Of a stretch of DNA of 64,000 nt, positions 35,866 to 45,852 are shown piece after piece. The DNA is from CAVTTH01 sp963737545. GTDB taxonomy: Bacteria > Verrucomicrobiota > Verrucomicrobiia > Chthoniobacterales > UBA10450. Position numbers and translations under genes: made by a program. Position 1 is the stretch's first letter. Each line of letters starts with the position of its first letter. Where the stretch lies: assembly GCA_963737545.1 (NCBI GenBank), contig CAVTTH010000003.1, positions 1,302,001-1,366,000 of the forward strand, in the 5' to 3' direction. Under the pieces are notes generated by a model that was not told where the DNA came from, did no database searches, and saw only the letters and a list, made by a program, of their open reading frames with translations.

Positions 35866-38800
35866 ATGTTCATCCGTGGCGACTGCGTTGCACGCAGCAA
35901 GGCATCAAGTAAGTTTTCCGCTCCAAAGAGCATGTCGGAACTGGTTACCTCAGTGGCGGATAAAATCGATCGCGCGGTGCAGCGCGTCACGCCTTTTGCG
36001 TACCGGATGCAGCGCAAGGGCCGGCGCTGGATCCGGCGAGCCATGCGCAAACCGCGTAGCGTCGCGGAAGGCCCGAATCTCCTGCCGCTGCTCATCCAGG
36101 TGCTCGCCAGCTTTTCGAAAGCGGACGGCGTTCTTTTGGAAGAAGAAATCGACTCGAGTCTTGGCTTTCTCCGCTACGATTATCCGGAGACGGTTTACTC
36201 CGAACTGCGACAGCTTTTTCGGCAGGCTCTCTACGAGCAACAAGATCTCTCGACCATGGCGCAAAAGTTGGCCGTGCAGCTCGGGCCGGATCGCAAGATC
36301 ATGCTCGGCGTTCAGCTTTATGATCTGATCTCGCAAGCGGGACTCAAGCAGGAACAGGTCGTCGCCTTCTACTCTTTCATGTCCCAGCTCGGGATGGCGG
36401 CCCAGGCTATCGACATCGTTTATCAGCTCAACGCGTCAGAGGATTCCGATTCGACGGTTTTTCAGCGCGGCGAGTCTCCGCTCGAATCACTCTCCTTCGG
36501 AACGAACGGCAAAGCCGACGTCACGCTTAAAAATCTGACCGAGACCGACCGCCTGCTCGCATTTCGTTACCACGATTTGATCCTGCTGAAGAACTACAGC
36601 TCGCAGCCGGTCTCCGTCCGCGGACGACCGCTCGCGCGCGGCGGATTTTGCCGCATTTATCCGGGGCAACGGATCCTGATAGGGCGATCAAGTGCTGACC
36701 TACCAGGAGTTGGCGACCTATTTCAACGCCAAGAAAAACGTTTCGCTCCCCCAAATCTTCGTTCGCGTGAACAAGGATTCGGATGAAGTCGGGCTCGAGC
36801 GCTCGCGCTCGCGGGAAAGCTCTCTCGAAGTGACGTTCGGTTTGAAAGTGCGCGTCAAGGCGCTGCGCGATGTCGATGCGATCCTGAATGGCGTGAAATT
36901 GAAAGCGGGCACGCAAATCGAAGCGGCGCTCGAAGACAAAATCATTTTCCACAACGACAGCGAGATGGATCTGATCGATCTGCGCCGCCGCGCCCGCGCC
37001 ATGGGCGGACGTTTTCAGCTGAAGGCGTCGAAGTCGGAGTATCTGGTTTCCAACAACCCGAGTCGGCTGGAGGCGGATGACATCCTGCTCTCTCCCGGCA
37101 CGAGCGGCGATGTGCTTCTGAAGATCTTTTGCGATTACGACAAGCGCGAGGGTCTGCTCGAAGTGGTCGAAGCCGATCGACCGATCATGGTGGGCGAGAC
37201 GGCGGTGCGGACAACTGCTCCGCTGAAAGACGGCGACACCATCCGTATCGATATCGGCCAGTTTCTGCGCTGCAATTTTTCCGAACGAATCATCGAGGAA
37301 GAGCGCAACATCATTCGCAGTCTTGAGGTCAGTGAAATAAGCCATCGTTTCGGCAGCGGGACCCTTGGTCTCGACGGAATCTCGTTCTCGGTTAATCGCG
37401 GCGAGCTGGTGTGTGTGATGGGCGCGAGTGGTTGCGGGAAGAGCACGTTGCTGCGGGTGCTAGCCGGTCAGCTCGAACCAACTGGTGGCCAGGTTTTATT
37501 AAACGGCCAGTCGCTTTACCGGAATCTCGATGAGCTCAAGCGCTACGTCAGTTACGTTCCGCAGGAAGACGCGTTCGACGAACACCTCACGATTGGCGAA
37601 AACCTGCAATTCGCCGCCGCGATTCGTTCTCCGCATCTTTCGCGGCGGGATCGGACGCGGCGGCTGGAAGGAAAGTTGATTGAACTCGGGCTGAGCGAAC
37701 GCCGTGACAGCGTGGTCGGCGCCGCCGATGAAAAAAACGTTGAGCGGCGGTGAACGGAAGCGCCTCAACATCGGCCTCGATATGATCGGTTCAGCCGACG
37801 TTTATCTCTTCGACGAACCGACGTCTGGCCTTTCCTCGAAGGATTCCGAGCACGTCATCGAGATCATCCGTGGAATGGCGCATAACAAGATTGTGCTCGT
37901 CACGATTCACCAGCCGAGCTCGAAACTTTTCCAGATGTTTCACAAGGCGATTCTGCTCGACAAGGGCGGGCGTCTCGTCTTTTTCGGGACGCCGACCGAC
38001 ATGCTGCGCTATTTTGCCGAAGCGGAGCATCAGCATCAATTCGGTGCGGAACTTGGTGCATGTCCATCGTGCGGAACGACCCGGCCGGAATTCATCTTTG
38101 ATGTCTTGGAGACACCGCTGCGCGATCTGAGCGGCGACGTTATTTTCGAAGAGAACAGCCGCGGTCAGCTCGTTCCCGCCCGACGTTATTCGACCGAATT
38201 CTGGCGGGATAAATACGAGGCGTTCCGGTTGATCCAGGATGTAAAGCAGGTTTCGCTGCGGAAAGACCCAGTCGCGCCGCTACCGGCCGCGCCGACGCAA
38301 AAGCGGCGTTTTCCGATTCGCTGGCATGATGAATGGACGCAGTTGCGAACGCTCCTGCGGCGGGCCTTCATGAGCAAACTCCGCAATCGCGCGAATTTAG
38401 GAATTACGATCGGCGTCGCGCCCGTCCTCGCGCTCCTCATCGCCATTATTCTGCGTTATTCGGACAGCGGGCACTACGACTTCGCCTCCGCCTACCATAT
38501 CCCAACCTTTCTCTTTCTTAGTCTGATCGTCGCGATGTTCCTTGGCCTAACGAATAGTGCGGACGATATCATTCGGGACCGCGCCGTCCTGCAACGCGAG
38601 CGCAACCTTAATGTGCGGCTGTCGTATTACGTTTTTGCAAAGACAATTTCGCTCGGTGTCTTCGCCCTCTTTCAATGCGTTCTTTTTGTCCTGATCGGCA
38701 ACTACATTCTCGCGATCCGCGGCATGTTTTGGATCGATCTGGGCATCATGTTCATGACGGCGTTGAGCGGCGTATCGTTAGGCCTGGTCGTTTCGTCGCT

Positions 38801-39542
38801 GGTGGCAGATCCGAAGACCGCCGCCAATATCGTTCCCCTGGTGCTGATTCCCCAGATCATCATGGGAGGCGCTCTCATCAAGTATGAGGACATGAACCGA
38901 AACCTCGCGCTGGTTTACACCTTTACGCGATGGTTCTCGGAGCATCCGGAGGACGAGGGATCGAAGAAAATGAATAGCAAGCTCGAGGTGCCGTTCATCT
39001 GCCAGTTCATCGCCATGCGTTGGTCATACGAGGAGGTGATTGTGGCGCAGGCCAAACTCAATCCCCTGACGCGCCGCCAGGATCGGGCTGACAAAGAGAT
39101 TCGTCGGGTTGCTGCGCTGCCACAAACGGCTGAGACCAGCAGACGGCTCGATGACTTGAAGGAAACGCTGGCGATGCTCTCTGGGTTGGAAGCGAAATCG
39201 GCGAGGGAGTTGGACGGCTATCTTGCATTGATCGATCGAATTCTCGACGGCAAGGAAGTTTTTAATCGAGTGCGTTTTGCTGCGGCGATGGGTGGTGTTA
39301 CTGCCGACCAGCTTTATGTGAATCAAAAAGTTTCGGATCTCGTCTCGAATGCCGAGATGGAGCAAACCGATTACCGGCGGGGCGGGAAGCCCAACGTCTT
39401 TTTCGGCCAACAGAAACGTTACTTCGGGTTTCGCATTGATGTGTTTGTTTTCAACACCGCCGTGCTGATTGGCTCGACCTTCGCACTGCTCGGTTTGCTC
39501 CATTGGATTTTACGGCGACAACTGGAAGTGCGAAGGAAATAG
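35866..39542 (+). pseudogene. Large TerB/FHA-like/ABC-2 transporter, two frameshifts
   Basis: One protein of about 1,224 residues if two +1 shifts are repaired. Part 1 (35866 to about 36684) is a TerB-like helical domain (LLPLLIQVLASFSKADGVLL) plus a beta-rich region. The first shift is at GGG 36682-36684; dropping one G gives RILIGDQVLTYQEL. Part 2 has an FHA-like domain (APLKDGDTIRIDIGQF), then the ABC domain with Walker A GASGCGKST. The second shift is at an A7 run near 37731; six As give ADEKTLSGGERKR, the ABC signature. Part 3 has Walker B VYLFDEPTSGL, six membrane helices and an ABCG-type half-transporter layout. Start 35866 or 35932. Substrate unknown. Confidence 0.75.
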
Positions 39543-39545
39543 ACT

Positions 39546-40676
39546 ATGGCGACCAAAAAAAATCAGACCCGGCTCATTGTGGCGGCGAGCGAACACGATC
39601 CTGACATGCTCTATGCGACGCGCATGTTCGTCCCGGACCCTTTCATTTTCCTCCAGCAAAATGGGAAGCGGACGATCGTGCTGAGCGACTTGGAAATTGA
39701 TCGCGGCCGCAAACAGGCGCGGGCCGACGAGATTCTCGCCTACAGCAAATTCGAACGTGAAGTGCAGGGTAACAGAAAGAAGTCGCCAGCTTTCGAGAAA
39801 GTGCTTTCTCATTTTCTCCGGACCCGCGGAGTGCGTTCGGCGCTGGTGCCGGCGAATTTCCCGCTCGGTTTCGCGCGGGAACTGGCGGCACACAAAATCC
39901 GGCTGCAACCATCGAACGGACTTTTCTGGCCGGACCGGGAAACGAAGAACGAAGACGAGCTGCGCCTGATGCGTCGCGCCCTCGCCATTACCGAAAAGGG
40001 AATGGCCCGCGCGATTGAAGTGTTGCGCGCATCTAGGCCGGGCCGCGGAAAGAAGCTGATGTGGGCGGCACGCTCACTGAGTTCGGAAATCTTGCGCGCG
40101 GAAATTGATTCTGCGATTTTGCACGCGGGCGGACTGCCCGCGAACACGATCGTAGCCGGGGGCGACCAGGCCTGCGATCCGCACGAGCGAGGGTTTGGAC
40201 CGCTCTTCGCAGATTCTCTGATCATTCTCGACATTTTTCCGCGTGATGCGGCGAGCGGCTACTTCGGCGATATGACGCGGACGGTCGTGCGCGGCCGTGC
40301 CAGCAACGAACAACGCAAACTTTGGGAAACGGTGCGTGCCGGACAGGCGCTGGCGTTGAAGAAAATGAAGCCGGGTGTCGATGGTTTGAAATTGCACAAC
40401 GAGATCAAACAATTTTTCCGGGATCAGGGTTATCCGACCGAAGTGCGGAAAGGGCGACAGGTGGGATTTTTTCATGGTACCGGGCATGGTCTCGGACTCG
40501 AGATCCATGAGTTCCCGCGGTTTCAAAAAACGGTTTTCAAACCGGGACAGGTCATCACGGTGGAGCCGGGGCTCTACTATCCCGGCCTCGGCGGCGTTCG
40601 GCTTGAAGATGTCGTGGCGGTAACTGCCAATGGAATTCGAATGCTCTCGCGCTTCGAAAAGCGGCTCGAAATTTGA
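39546..40676 (+). CDS. M24-family aminopeptidase (Xaa-Pro type)
   Basis: A 376-residue metallopeptidase with an N-terminal creatinase-like domain and a C-terminal pita-bread domain. Metal ligands: the aspartates in LILDIFPRD and YFGDMTRTVV, the histidine in FFHGTGHGLGLEIH, and the glutamates in ITVEPGLYYPG and VRLEDVV. It would remove N-terminal residues from Xaa-Pro peptides. ATG 39546 is 3 bases after the transporter stop, so the two may be co-transcribed. Cytoplasmic; no signal peptide. Confidence 0.9.
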   Translation: MATKKNQTRLIVAASEHDPDMLYATRMFVPDPFIFLQQNGKRTIVLSDLEIDRGRKQARADEILAYSKFEREVQGNRKKSPAFEKVLSHFLRTRGVRSALVPANFPLGFARELAAHKIRLQPSNGLFWPDRETKNEDELRLMRRALAITEKGMARAIEVLRASRPGRGKKLMWAARSLSSEILRAEIDSAILHAGGLPANTIVAGGDQACDPHERGFGPLFADSLIILDIFPRDAASGYFGDMTRTVVRGRASNEQRKLWETVRAGQALALKKMKPGVDGLKLHNEIKQFFRDQGYPTEVRKGRQVGFFHGTGHGLGLEIHEFPRFQKTVFKPGQVITVEPGLYYPGLGGVRLEDVVAVTANGIRMLSRFEKRLEI

Positions 40677-40762
40677 TGCATGCGCACAAAACGCTTACGC
40701 GAGGAAATCTGAACGAAGCGCGGCATCAAACGTCTAACGGTTAAACACAGAATGCCAGACGT

Positions 40763-41464
40763 ATGTACTATCCAGTGAGTTCGGGCGGGGGATTTTCGAG
40801 TTGGATTCTCCTGATCGGGATTCCATTAATCATCGGCTTGTGGGCGCAATTTCGCGTGAGCAGCGCTTTCCGAAAGTGGGGCGCGGTGCGGGCGAGTTCG
40901 AATATCACTGGCGCAGAAGCGGCGCGGGAGATCCTGCAGGCCGCGCAGATTCATGACGTCGAAGTGGCGGAAACAAACGATTACCTGGGCGATCATTACG
41001 ACCCATCAAACAAGCGGCTTTGCCTTTCCACAAACGTATTCAACACGCCTTCAGTGGCCGCGCTCGGCATCGCGGCGCATGAAACCGGACACGCGATTCA
41101 ACACGCAAAAGCATACGCGCCCCTGAAGGCGAGGATGGCCATCATTCCGGTCACCTCGATCGCATCGCGCATGTTGCCGTTCGTGATTATCGGTGGGTTT
41201 TTCTTTCACATCACCGGCCTCATCACGCTTGGCATTTACTGCTATCTCATTCTGCTCCTCTTCCAGTTGATCACTCTCCCGGTCGAATTTGATGCGTCCC
41301 GCCGCGCGAAAATCATTTTGCAGCAGATGGGAATTGTCCAGCCGGGCACGGAAGTGGCGGGCGTGAACAATGTTCTCAATGCTGCCGCGCTGACCTACGT
41401 TGCGGCGTTTGTCGCTACTTTGGGGAATCTGTTGTATCTTCTTTCCGTGCGCGATCGCCGTTGA
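40763..41464 (+). CDS. Zinc metallopeptidase, YugP/DUF type 2
   Basis: A 233-residue membrane metalloprotease of the neutral zinc metallopeptidase-2 family. It has an N-terminal helix (SWILLIGIPLIIGLWAQF), NITGAEAAREILQAA, YDPSNKRLCLSTNVF and the zinc motif AAHETGHAIQHA, followed by three further helices (MLPFVIIGGFFFHITGLITL, YLILLLFQLITLPVEFDASR, NAAALTYVAAFVATLGNLLY). The reverse-oriented active site faces the membrane. Its stop (41462-41464) lies just before the ECF sigma gene. Confidence 0.88.
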   Translation: MYYPVSSGGGFSSWILLIGIPLIIGLWAQFRVSSAFRKWGAVRASSNITGAEAAREILQAAQIHDVEVAETNDYLGDHYDPSNKRLCLSTNVFNTPSVAALGIAAHETGHAIQHAKAYAPLKARMAIIPVTSIASRMLPFVIIGGFFFHITGLITLGIYCYLILLLFQLITLPVEFDASRRAKIILQQMGIVQPGTEVAGVNNVLNAAALTYVAAFVATLGNLLYLLSVRDRR

Positions 41465-41580
41465 TGCGCGCTCATCTTCGAAAACCGATGGCTCCCTCGA
41501 TTGCCTTACCGCCCGCCCGCCGCGTGACTGATTTGTTATCGTCGCCCATCCGGCCACGTGCTAATGCTCGAGGCGAGGCG

Positions 41581-42177
41581 ATGGATCAACCAAAACGGGA
41601 CGAAGACCAGGAATTGGTGAGGCGCACGCAAGCGGGGGACGCCGCCGCTTTCGATGACCTGGTCGTAAAATATACGCCGCGTCTGTACGGCCTCGTTTAC
41701 AACATGACCTCGAACCATGAGGATACGAATGATCTGTTGCAGGACGTTTTCTCAAAGGCATACAAGTCGATCCGGGGGTTTCGCGGAAAATCTTCGTTCT
41801 ATACCTGGATTCACTCGATCGCGGTGAACATGACTTTGAATTTCTTGAAGAAGCGCGGGCGGCGCTTTCACCTTAGCCTCGACGATATCGACGCCGGCAT
41901 TCAGAACGACAAAGAGTTCCTTGAATTGACCGCGACGAGCAGTCCGGTGCGTGAGGCCGACCTCTCCGAGCTCCAGCGAAGATTGAACGAGGCCATGATG
42001 AAACTGTCTGATGAACACAGAGCCGTGGTGACCATGTTTCACATTCAAGGAATGCCCCACGCTGAGATCAGCAAGATCTTGCGTGTCTCCGAAGGTACGG
42101 TACGATCCCGGCTCTTCTACGCGAATCGCCAGTTGCAAAATTATCTCGACGAGTTCCGAAAAAACCCTGTTTCATAG
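41581..42177 (+). CDS. ECF-type RNA polymerase sigma factor
   Basis: A 198-residue sigma-70 family factor of the RpoE-like group. Region 2 (VVKYTPRLYGLVYNMTSNHE, DTNDLLQDVFSKAYKSIRGF, YTWIHSIAVNMTLNFLKKRG) recognises the -10 element. Region 4 (DEHRAVVTMFHIQGMPHAEI and SEGTVRSRLFYANRQLQNYL) recognises the -35 element. Start ATG 41581 matches the family. The next gene, 11 bases on, encodes a single-pass protein in the position of the anti-sigma factor, followed by an HtrA-like pseudoprotease. The unit therefore looks like an envelope stress regulon. Confidence 0.93.
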   Translation: MDQPKRDEDQELVRRTQAGDAAAFDDLVVKYTPRLYGLVYNMTSNHEDTNDLLQDVFSKAYKSIRGFRGKSSFYTWIHSIAVNMTLNFLKKRGRRFHLSLDDIDAGIQNDKEFLELTATSSPVREADLSELQRRLNEAMMKLSDEHRAVVTMFHIQGMPHAEISKILRVSEGTVRSRLFYANRQLQNYLDEFRKNPVS

Positions 42178-42188
42178 TTGGTTTCCGA

Positions 42189-42680
42189 ATGCACGAATTT
42201 AACGACGACGAGATTGGCAAGCTGCTTCGACTGAAAAAGTTTGAGCAGCCGCCGCCGGCATATTTCGAGAATTTCCTGCATGAATTTCATCGACGGCAGC
42301 GTGACGAATTGCTTCGTCAACCGCTCTGGCGCCTGTGCCTCGAACGCGCCCATGATTTCATGTTCCGGTTGAACTTTCCCTCGCTCGCTTCCTATCCCGT
42401 AGCCGCTGCGGCGGTCCTGGCCTGCGCCACCGTGATTTCACTGAAGGTCTATCAAGCGCCAAGTGCGACGGCTGTCGTCTCTCAAGAACGTTCTTCGCTT
42501 GTGACCTCGGTTGACGCGGAAAGCAACTGGAACCTCGCTACGCCGGTTGCGACCCGCGATTTTAGTCTTCCTGTTTTCCGGAACCGCAAAGAAAGCGTCC
42601 ACACTCACCGGGCCGCGGCGCCTCCGCGCTATGTGCTCGACAGTATTCCAGTGAGTTATGAGCCGGCTTTCAGGTTTTAG
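42189..42680 (+). CDS. Putative membrane-bound anti-sigma factor
   Basis: A 163-residue protein with a short cytoplasmic N-terminal region (EFNDDEIGKLLRLKKFEQPP and FENFLHEFHRRQRDELLRQ), one membrane helix (SYPVAAAAVLACATVISLK, about residues 76-94) and a periplasmic tail rich in Ala, Ser and Arg. No cysteine zinc motif of ZAS-type anti-sigma factors is present, so the assignment rests on topology and position directly after the ECF sigma gene. It overlaps the HtrA-like gene by 23 bases. Confidence 0.6.
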   Translation: MHEFNDDEIGKLLRLKKFEQPPPAYFENFLHEFHRRQRDELLRQPLWRLCLERAHDFMFRLNFPSLASYPVAAAAVLACATVISLKVYQAPSATAVVSQERSSLVTSVDAESNWNLATPVATRDFSLPVFRNRKESVHTHRAAAPPRYVLDSIPVSYEPAFRF

Positions 42681-43746
42681 CGGCCGGCCGGAATTGTCTT
42701 TCCGGTCTTCGCTTTTTTGGATTTTTCAGTTTGTCGTCGGATTGGGGTTGCTTCTCCGAAACGACGTTTGCGCGCAAGAACAATCCTCGTCTTCGATTAG
42801 TCGTGAAGTCAGACAGGTTTTCGAGCGCTGCGCCAAAGCGGTCGTAAAAATCCACGCCGTCGATCAACACGGCGAACTTTCCGGGACCGGATTCTTTGTC
42901 GATCCCGCGGGCACTCTTTACACTTCCTATTCCGTCGGCGGGGAGGCCGACAATTTTACCGTCGAGATTGACGGCAAGAAAATTCCTGCGCGGCAGTTGC
43001 TCGCCGATTTGCGGAGCGGCATCGCATTGCTCAAGGTGGATGTGACGACTCCATCCTTGCCCATCGGAAGATCCAACCATCTCGAAGTCGCCATGCCTGT
43101 GGTCACGATTGGATATCCGCTGGATTTGCCGGAGACACCTAACTTTGGGATGATCGCGGGGCTCGATCGCAAATATCTTGGGCGCTATTTTTCCACGACT
43201 CACTTGCGTGTGAATTTGCCGACGCAACGCGGCGAGGCAGGCGCGCCGGTTTTGAATTTCAAGGGCGAAGTCATCGGCATCCTCGTCAGCAGTCTCGAAA
43301 ACAATACCTCATGTTATGCCTTGCCGATCGATGCCGCGGAAAAAATCCGAAGCGACTTCATGCGCTTCGGCGAAGCGCGACATGGATGGATTGGGATTAA
43401 CGTCGCGGAAGCCCCCGAAGCGGAGGAAGGTTCTCGGGCTCGAATGAATCAGATCATGGAGGACACACCGGCGGCCGGTTCGGGAGTCAAAGCCGGCGAT
43501 ATTCTCCTGCAGGTCGGAAAGACGCCAGTGCATGAACCAGAGGACGTGATCGATGCTTCATTTTTTATCACGGCTGGCGACGTTGTGCCGATCACAGTCT
43601 TGCGCGGGAAAGAGAAGCTCACTTTCAATATCCAGGCCGACTTTCATCCGGCGAGCCAGCATCCGCCGCTCTTGGCCGCTCCGCCGACCATGAACCAGGG
43701 AGTGCCACTCAAATTGCAGGAATCGCCGATAAAGGGCGGTCCATAG
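42658..43746 (+). CDS. HtrA-like pseudoprotease with PDZ domain
   Basis: A 362-residue exported protein with a signal or anchor (SSLFWIFQFVVGLGLLL), a trypsin-like domain and one PDZ domain (GWIGINVAEAPEAEEGSRAR, GVKAGDILLQVGKTPVHEPE). The protease core aligns with HtrA, but every triad residue is replaced. His becomes Ser92 (TSYSVGG for TNYHVV), Asp becomes Gly121 (RSGIALLKV) and Ser becomes Ala194 (GEAGAPV for GNSGGP). The surrounding strands are intact, so this is a maintained non-enzymatic protein. Together with the sigma and candidate anti-sigma genes, it may sense unfolded proteins or peptides and control the anti-sigma factor. Confidence 0.82.
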   Translation: MSRLSGFSGRPELSFRSSLFWIFQFVVGLGLLLRNDVCAQEQSSSSISREVRQVFERCAKAVVKIHAVDQHGELSGTGFFVDPAGTLYTSYSVGGEADNFTVEIDGKKIPARQLLADLRSGIALLKVDVTTPSLPIGRSNHLEVAMPVVTIGYPLDLPETPNFGMIAGLDRKYLGRYFSTTHLRVNLPTQRGEAGAPVLNFKGEVIGILVSSLENNTSCYALPIDAAEKIRSDFMRFGEARHGWIGINVAEAPEAEEGSRARMNQIMEDTPAAGSGVKAGDILLQVGKTPVHEPEDVIDASFFITAGDVVPITVLRGKEKLTFNIQADFHPASQHPPLLAAPPTMNQGVPLKLQESPIKGGP

Positions 43747-43754
43747 TTGTCGCA

Positions 43755-45752
43755 CTAAAGCATCTTCCGGAAGTCCGCCTCGGTGAGAACACGAATGCCG
43801 AGCTGCTTCGCTTTCTCGAGTTTGCTTCCGGCTGCTTCGCCAACAAGGACGAAGCTGGTTTTCTTGCTCACGCTGCTGCTGACTTTGCCGCCTCTCGCGA
43901 TGATAGTCTCGGCGATTTCTTCGCGCGGCTGACTTAGCGTCCCGGTCAGTACCCAGGTCGTTCCTTTGATCGTCGAATCCGATTTTGAAACGCGCGGCTC
44001 AGCCTTGGGTCGAACGCCGGCTTTGATTAATCGTGAGATCATCTGCCGGTTCCCGCTTTGCTGAAAAAATGTATGAATGCTTGGACCAACCACTTCCCCG
44101 ACGTCGGGAATCTTCTGTAATTCTTCCGGCGTCGCCTCCATCAGTGAATCAAGATCGCCGAAATGCGCCGCCAGTGCCCGGGAAGCGCTTACGCCCACGT
44201 GCAGAATCCCGAGGCCGAAAATGAAGCGCCATAAGGGACGGCTTTTGCTGCCCTCGATCGCATCGATCAGGTTTTGCGCGCTCTTCTCGCCCATGCGCTC
44301 CAGAGCCGAAAGTCTGGCCAAGTCGAGTTGATAGATGTCACTCAGATCGTGCACCAAATTGCACGCCACCAGTTGTTCAACCATTGCTTCACCCAAGCCT
44401 TCAATGTCCATCGCTCCACGTGAAGCGAAGTGTTCGAGCCGCCGCTTCAATTGGGCCGGGCACCGACTGTTGACGCAGCGAACCGCGACCTGACCCTCGT
44501 CCTTTACAACTCTTCCGCCGCACTCGGGACACGTTGATGGCATCCGGAATTTTTTCTCCGCTCCGGTCCGAAGATCAGTTCGAACAGCCACCACCGCGGG
44601 AATCACTTCACCCGCCTTTTCCAACAGGACGACATCGCCGATGCGGATGTCTTTGCGTTTGATCTCCTCCTCGTTGTGCAACGTCGCGCGTGAAACGCGA
44701 CTCCCGCTTACCACCACCGGTTCGAGCATGGCCACCGGAGTAAGCACACCCGTTCTTCCCACTTGGATCAGAATATTCTGCAACCGGGTTTCAACGCGTT
44801 CGGCTTCATATTTGAAAGCGATCGCCCAGCGCGGCGATTTGGCAGTGAATCCAAGGCGCTCGCGCTGAGCGAACGCATTCACTTTCACGACCGCTCCATC
44901 CGTTTGATAGGCGAAATTGTACCGAAGTTTATCCAGCTCGCGGATTGCGTGTAGAATTTCGTCCACGGAATTGGCCAACCACCAACGCTCCGAACACGGC
45001 AGTCCAAGATCTTTCAATAACGCGAAGAGCTCGGAGTGTTTGTCGAGAGTTGCGCCTTCCAGCACGCCAGTTCCATAGAAGACGACACCGAGCGGACGTT
45101 GCGCCGCAATTGCCGGATCGAGCTGTTTCAGCGATCCGGCGGCGGCATTTCGTGGATTCGCGAACGGAGGGAGTCCCGCCTCCTCCCGTTCAACGTTTAG
45201 CTTCGCAAAGCCCCGCTTATCCATGAAGACCTCGCCGCGGACTTCGAGAATGTTCGGCGCGCCTTTGAGGCGCGTGGGCACAGAACGGATCGTGCGAATA
45301 TTTTGAGTAATGTCGTCGCCGGTCATTCCGTCTCCGCGGGTCGCCGCGTGACTTAATTTTCCTTTCTCGTAAAGGAGAGAAACGGCGACACCATCGACTT
45401 TCGGTTCCACCACCACCGGAATCGCTTCTTCGGGCAGACTCTTTTGCATGCGGCGGTAAAAATCGCCGACTTCGCTTTCGGAATAGGTGTTGTCGAGGCT
45501 CAGCATCGGAACGCGATGGGTGACCTGTGCAAACGACTTCAACGGCGTGCCGCCGACCTTTTGCGTGGGAGATTCAGCGGAGGCGAGCTGCGGGAAACGC
45601 TTCTCTAGTTCCATCAGTTCGCGATAGAGCGCGTCATATTCCCGATCGCTGATGACCGGTGCTGCTTCTTCGTAGTAGCGCCGGTTGTGATCTTCTATCT
45701 GGCGTCGCAGCTCAGTGATGTGCTTCCTGGCCGAGCGTTCCGTTTCGGACAT
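43755..45752 (-). CDS. ligA: NAD-dependent DNA ligase
   Basis: A 665-residue LigA that seals nicks using NAD. The adenylation domain has the active lysine in EPKVDGVAVS and the RGEVFM and TDGAVVKVN motifs. An OB fold, a four-cysteine zinc finger (CPECGGRVV and CVNSRCPAQLKRRL), helix-hairpin-helix repeats (DIEGLGEAMVEQLV, LGILHVGVSASRALAAHFGD) and a C-terminal BRCT domain (GTTWVLTGTLSQPREEIAET) follow. Start ATG 45752 is chosen over an upstream in-frame ATG because it begins the conserved Ia domain (MSETERSARKHITELRRQIE). Confidence 0.97.
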   Translation of the reverse strand: MSETERSARKHITELRRQIEDHNRRYYEEAAPVISDREYDALYRELMELEKRFPQLASAESPTQKVGGTPLKSFAQVTHRVPMLSLDNTYSESEVGDFYRRMQKSLPEEAIPVVVEPKVDGVAVSLLYEKGKLSHAATRGDGMTGDDITQNIRTIRSVPTRLKGAPNILEVRGEVFMDKRGFAKLNVEREEAGLPPFANPRNAAAGSLKQLDPAIAAQRPLGVVFYGTGVLEGATLDKHSELFALLKDLGLPCSERWWLANSVDEILHAIRELDKLRYNFAYQTDGAVVKVNAFAQRERLGFTAKSPRWAIAFKYEAERVETRLQNILIQVGRTGVLTPVAMLEPVVVSGSRVSRATLHNEEEIKRKDIRIGDVVLLEKAGEVIPAVVAVRTDLRTGAEKKFRMPSTCPECGGRVVKDEGQVAVRCVNSRCPAQLKRRLEHFASRGAMDIEGLGEAMVEQLVACNLVHDLSDIYQLDLARLSALERMGEKSAQNLIDAIEGSKSRPLWRFIFGLGILHVGVSASRALAAHFGDLDSLMEATPEELQKIPDVGEVVGPSIHTFFQQSGNRQMISRLIKAGVRPKAEPRVSKSDSTIKGTTWVLTGTLSQPREEIAETIIARGGKVSSSVSKKTSFVLVGEAAGSKLEKAKQLGIRVLTEADFRKML

Positions 45753-45852
45753 GCCGCACGATACAAGCGCCGCAATTTGCGGCAACGACCTCGGTGCGGT
45801 GTAACGCGAACGGATTCTCCGCGCCGCGGTGCGGGACCGTCAGAACTGAAAT

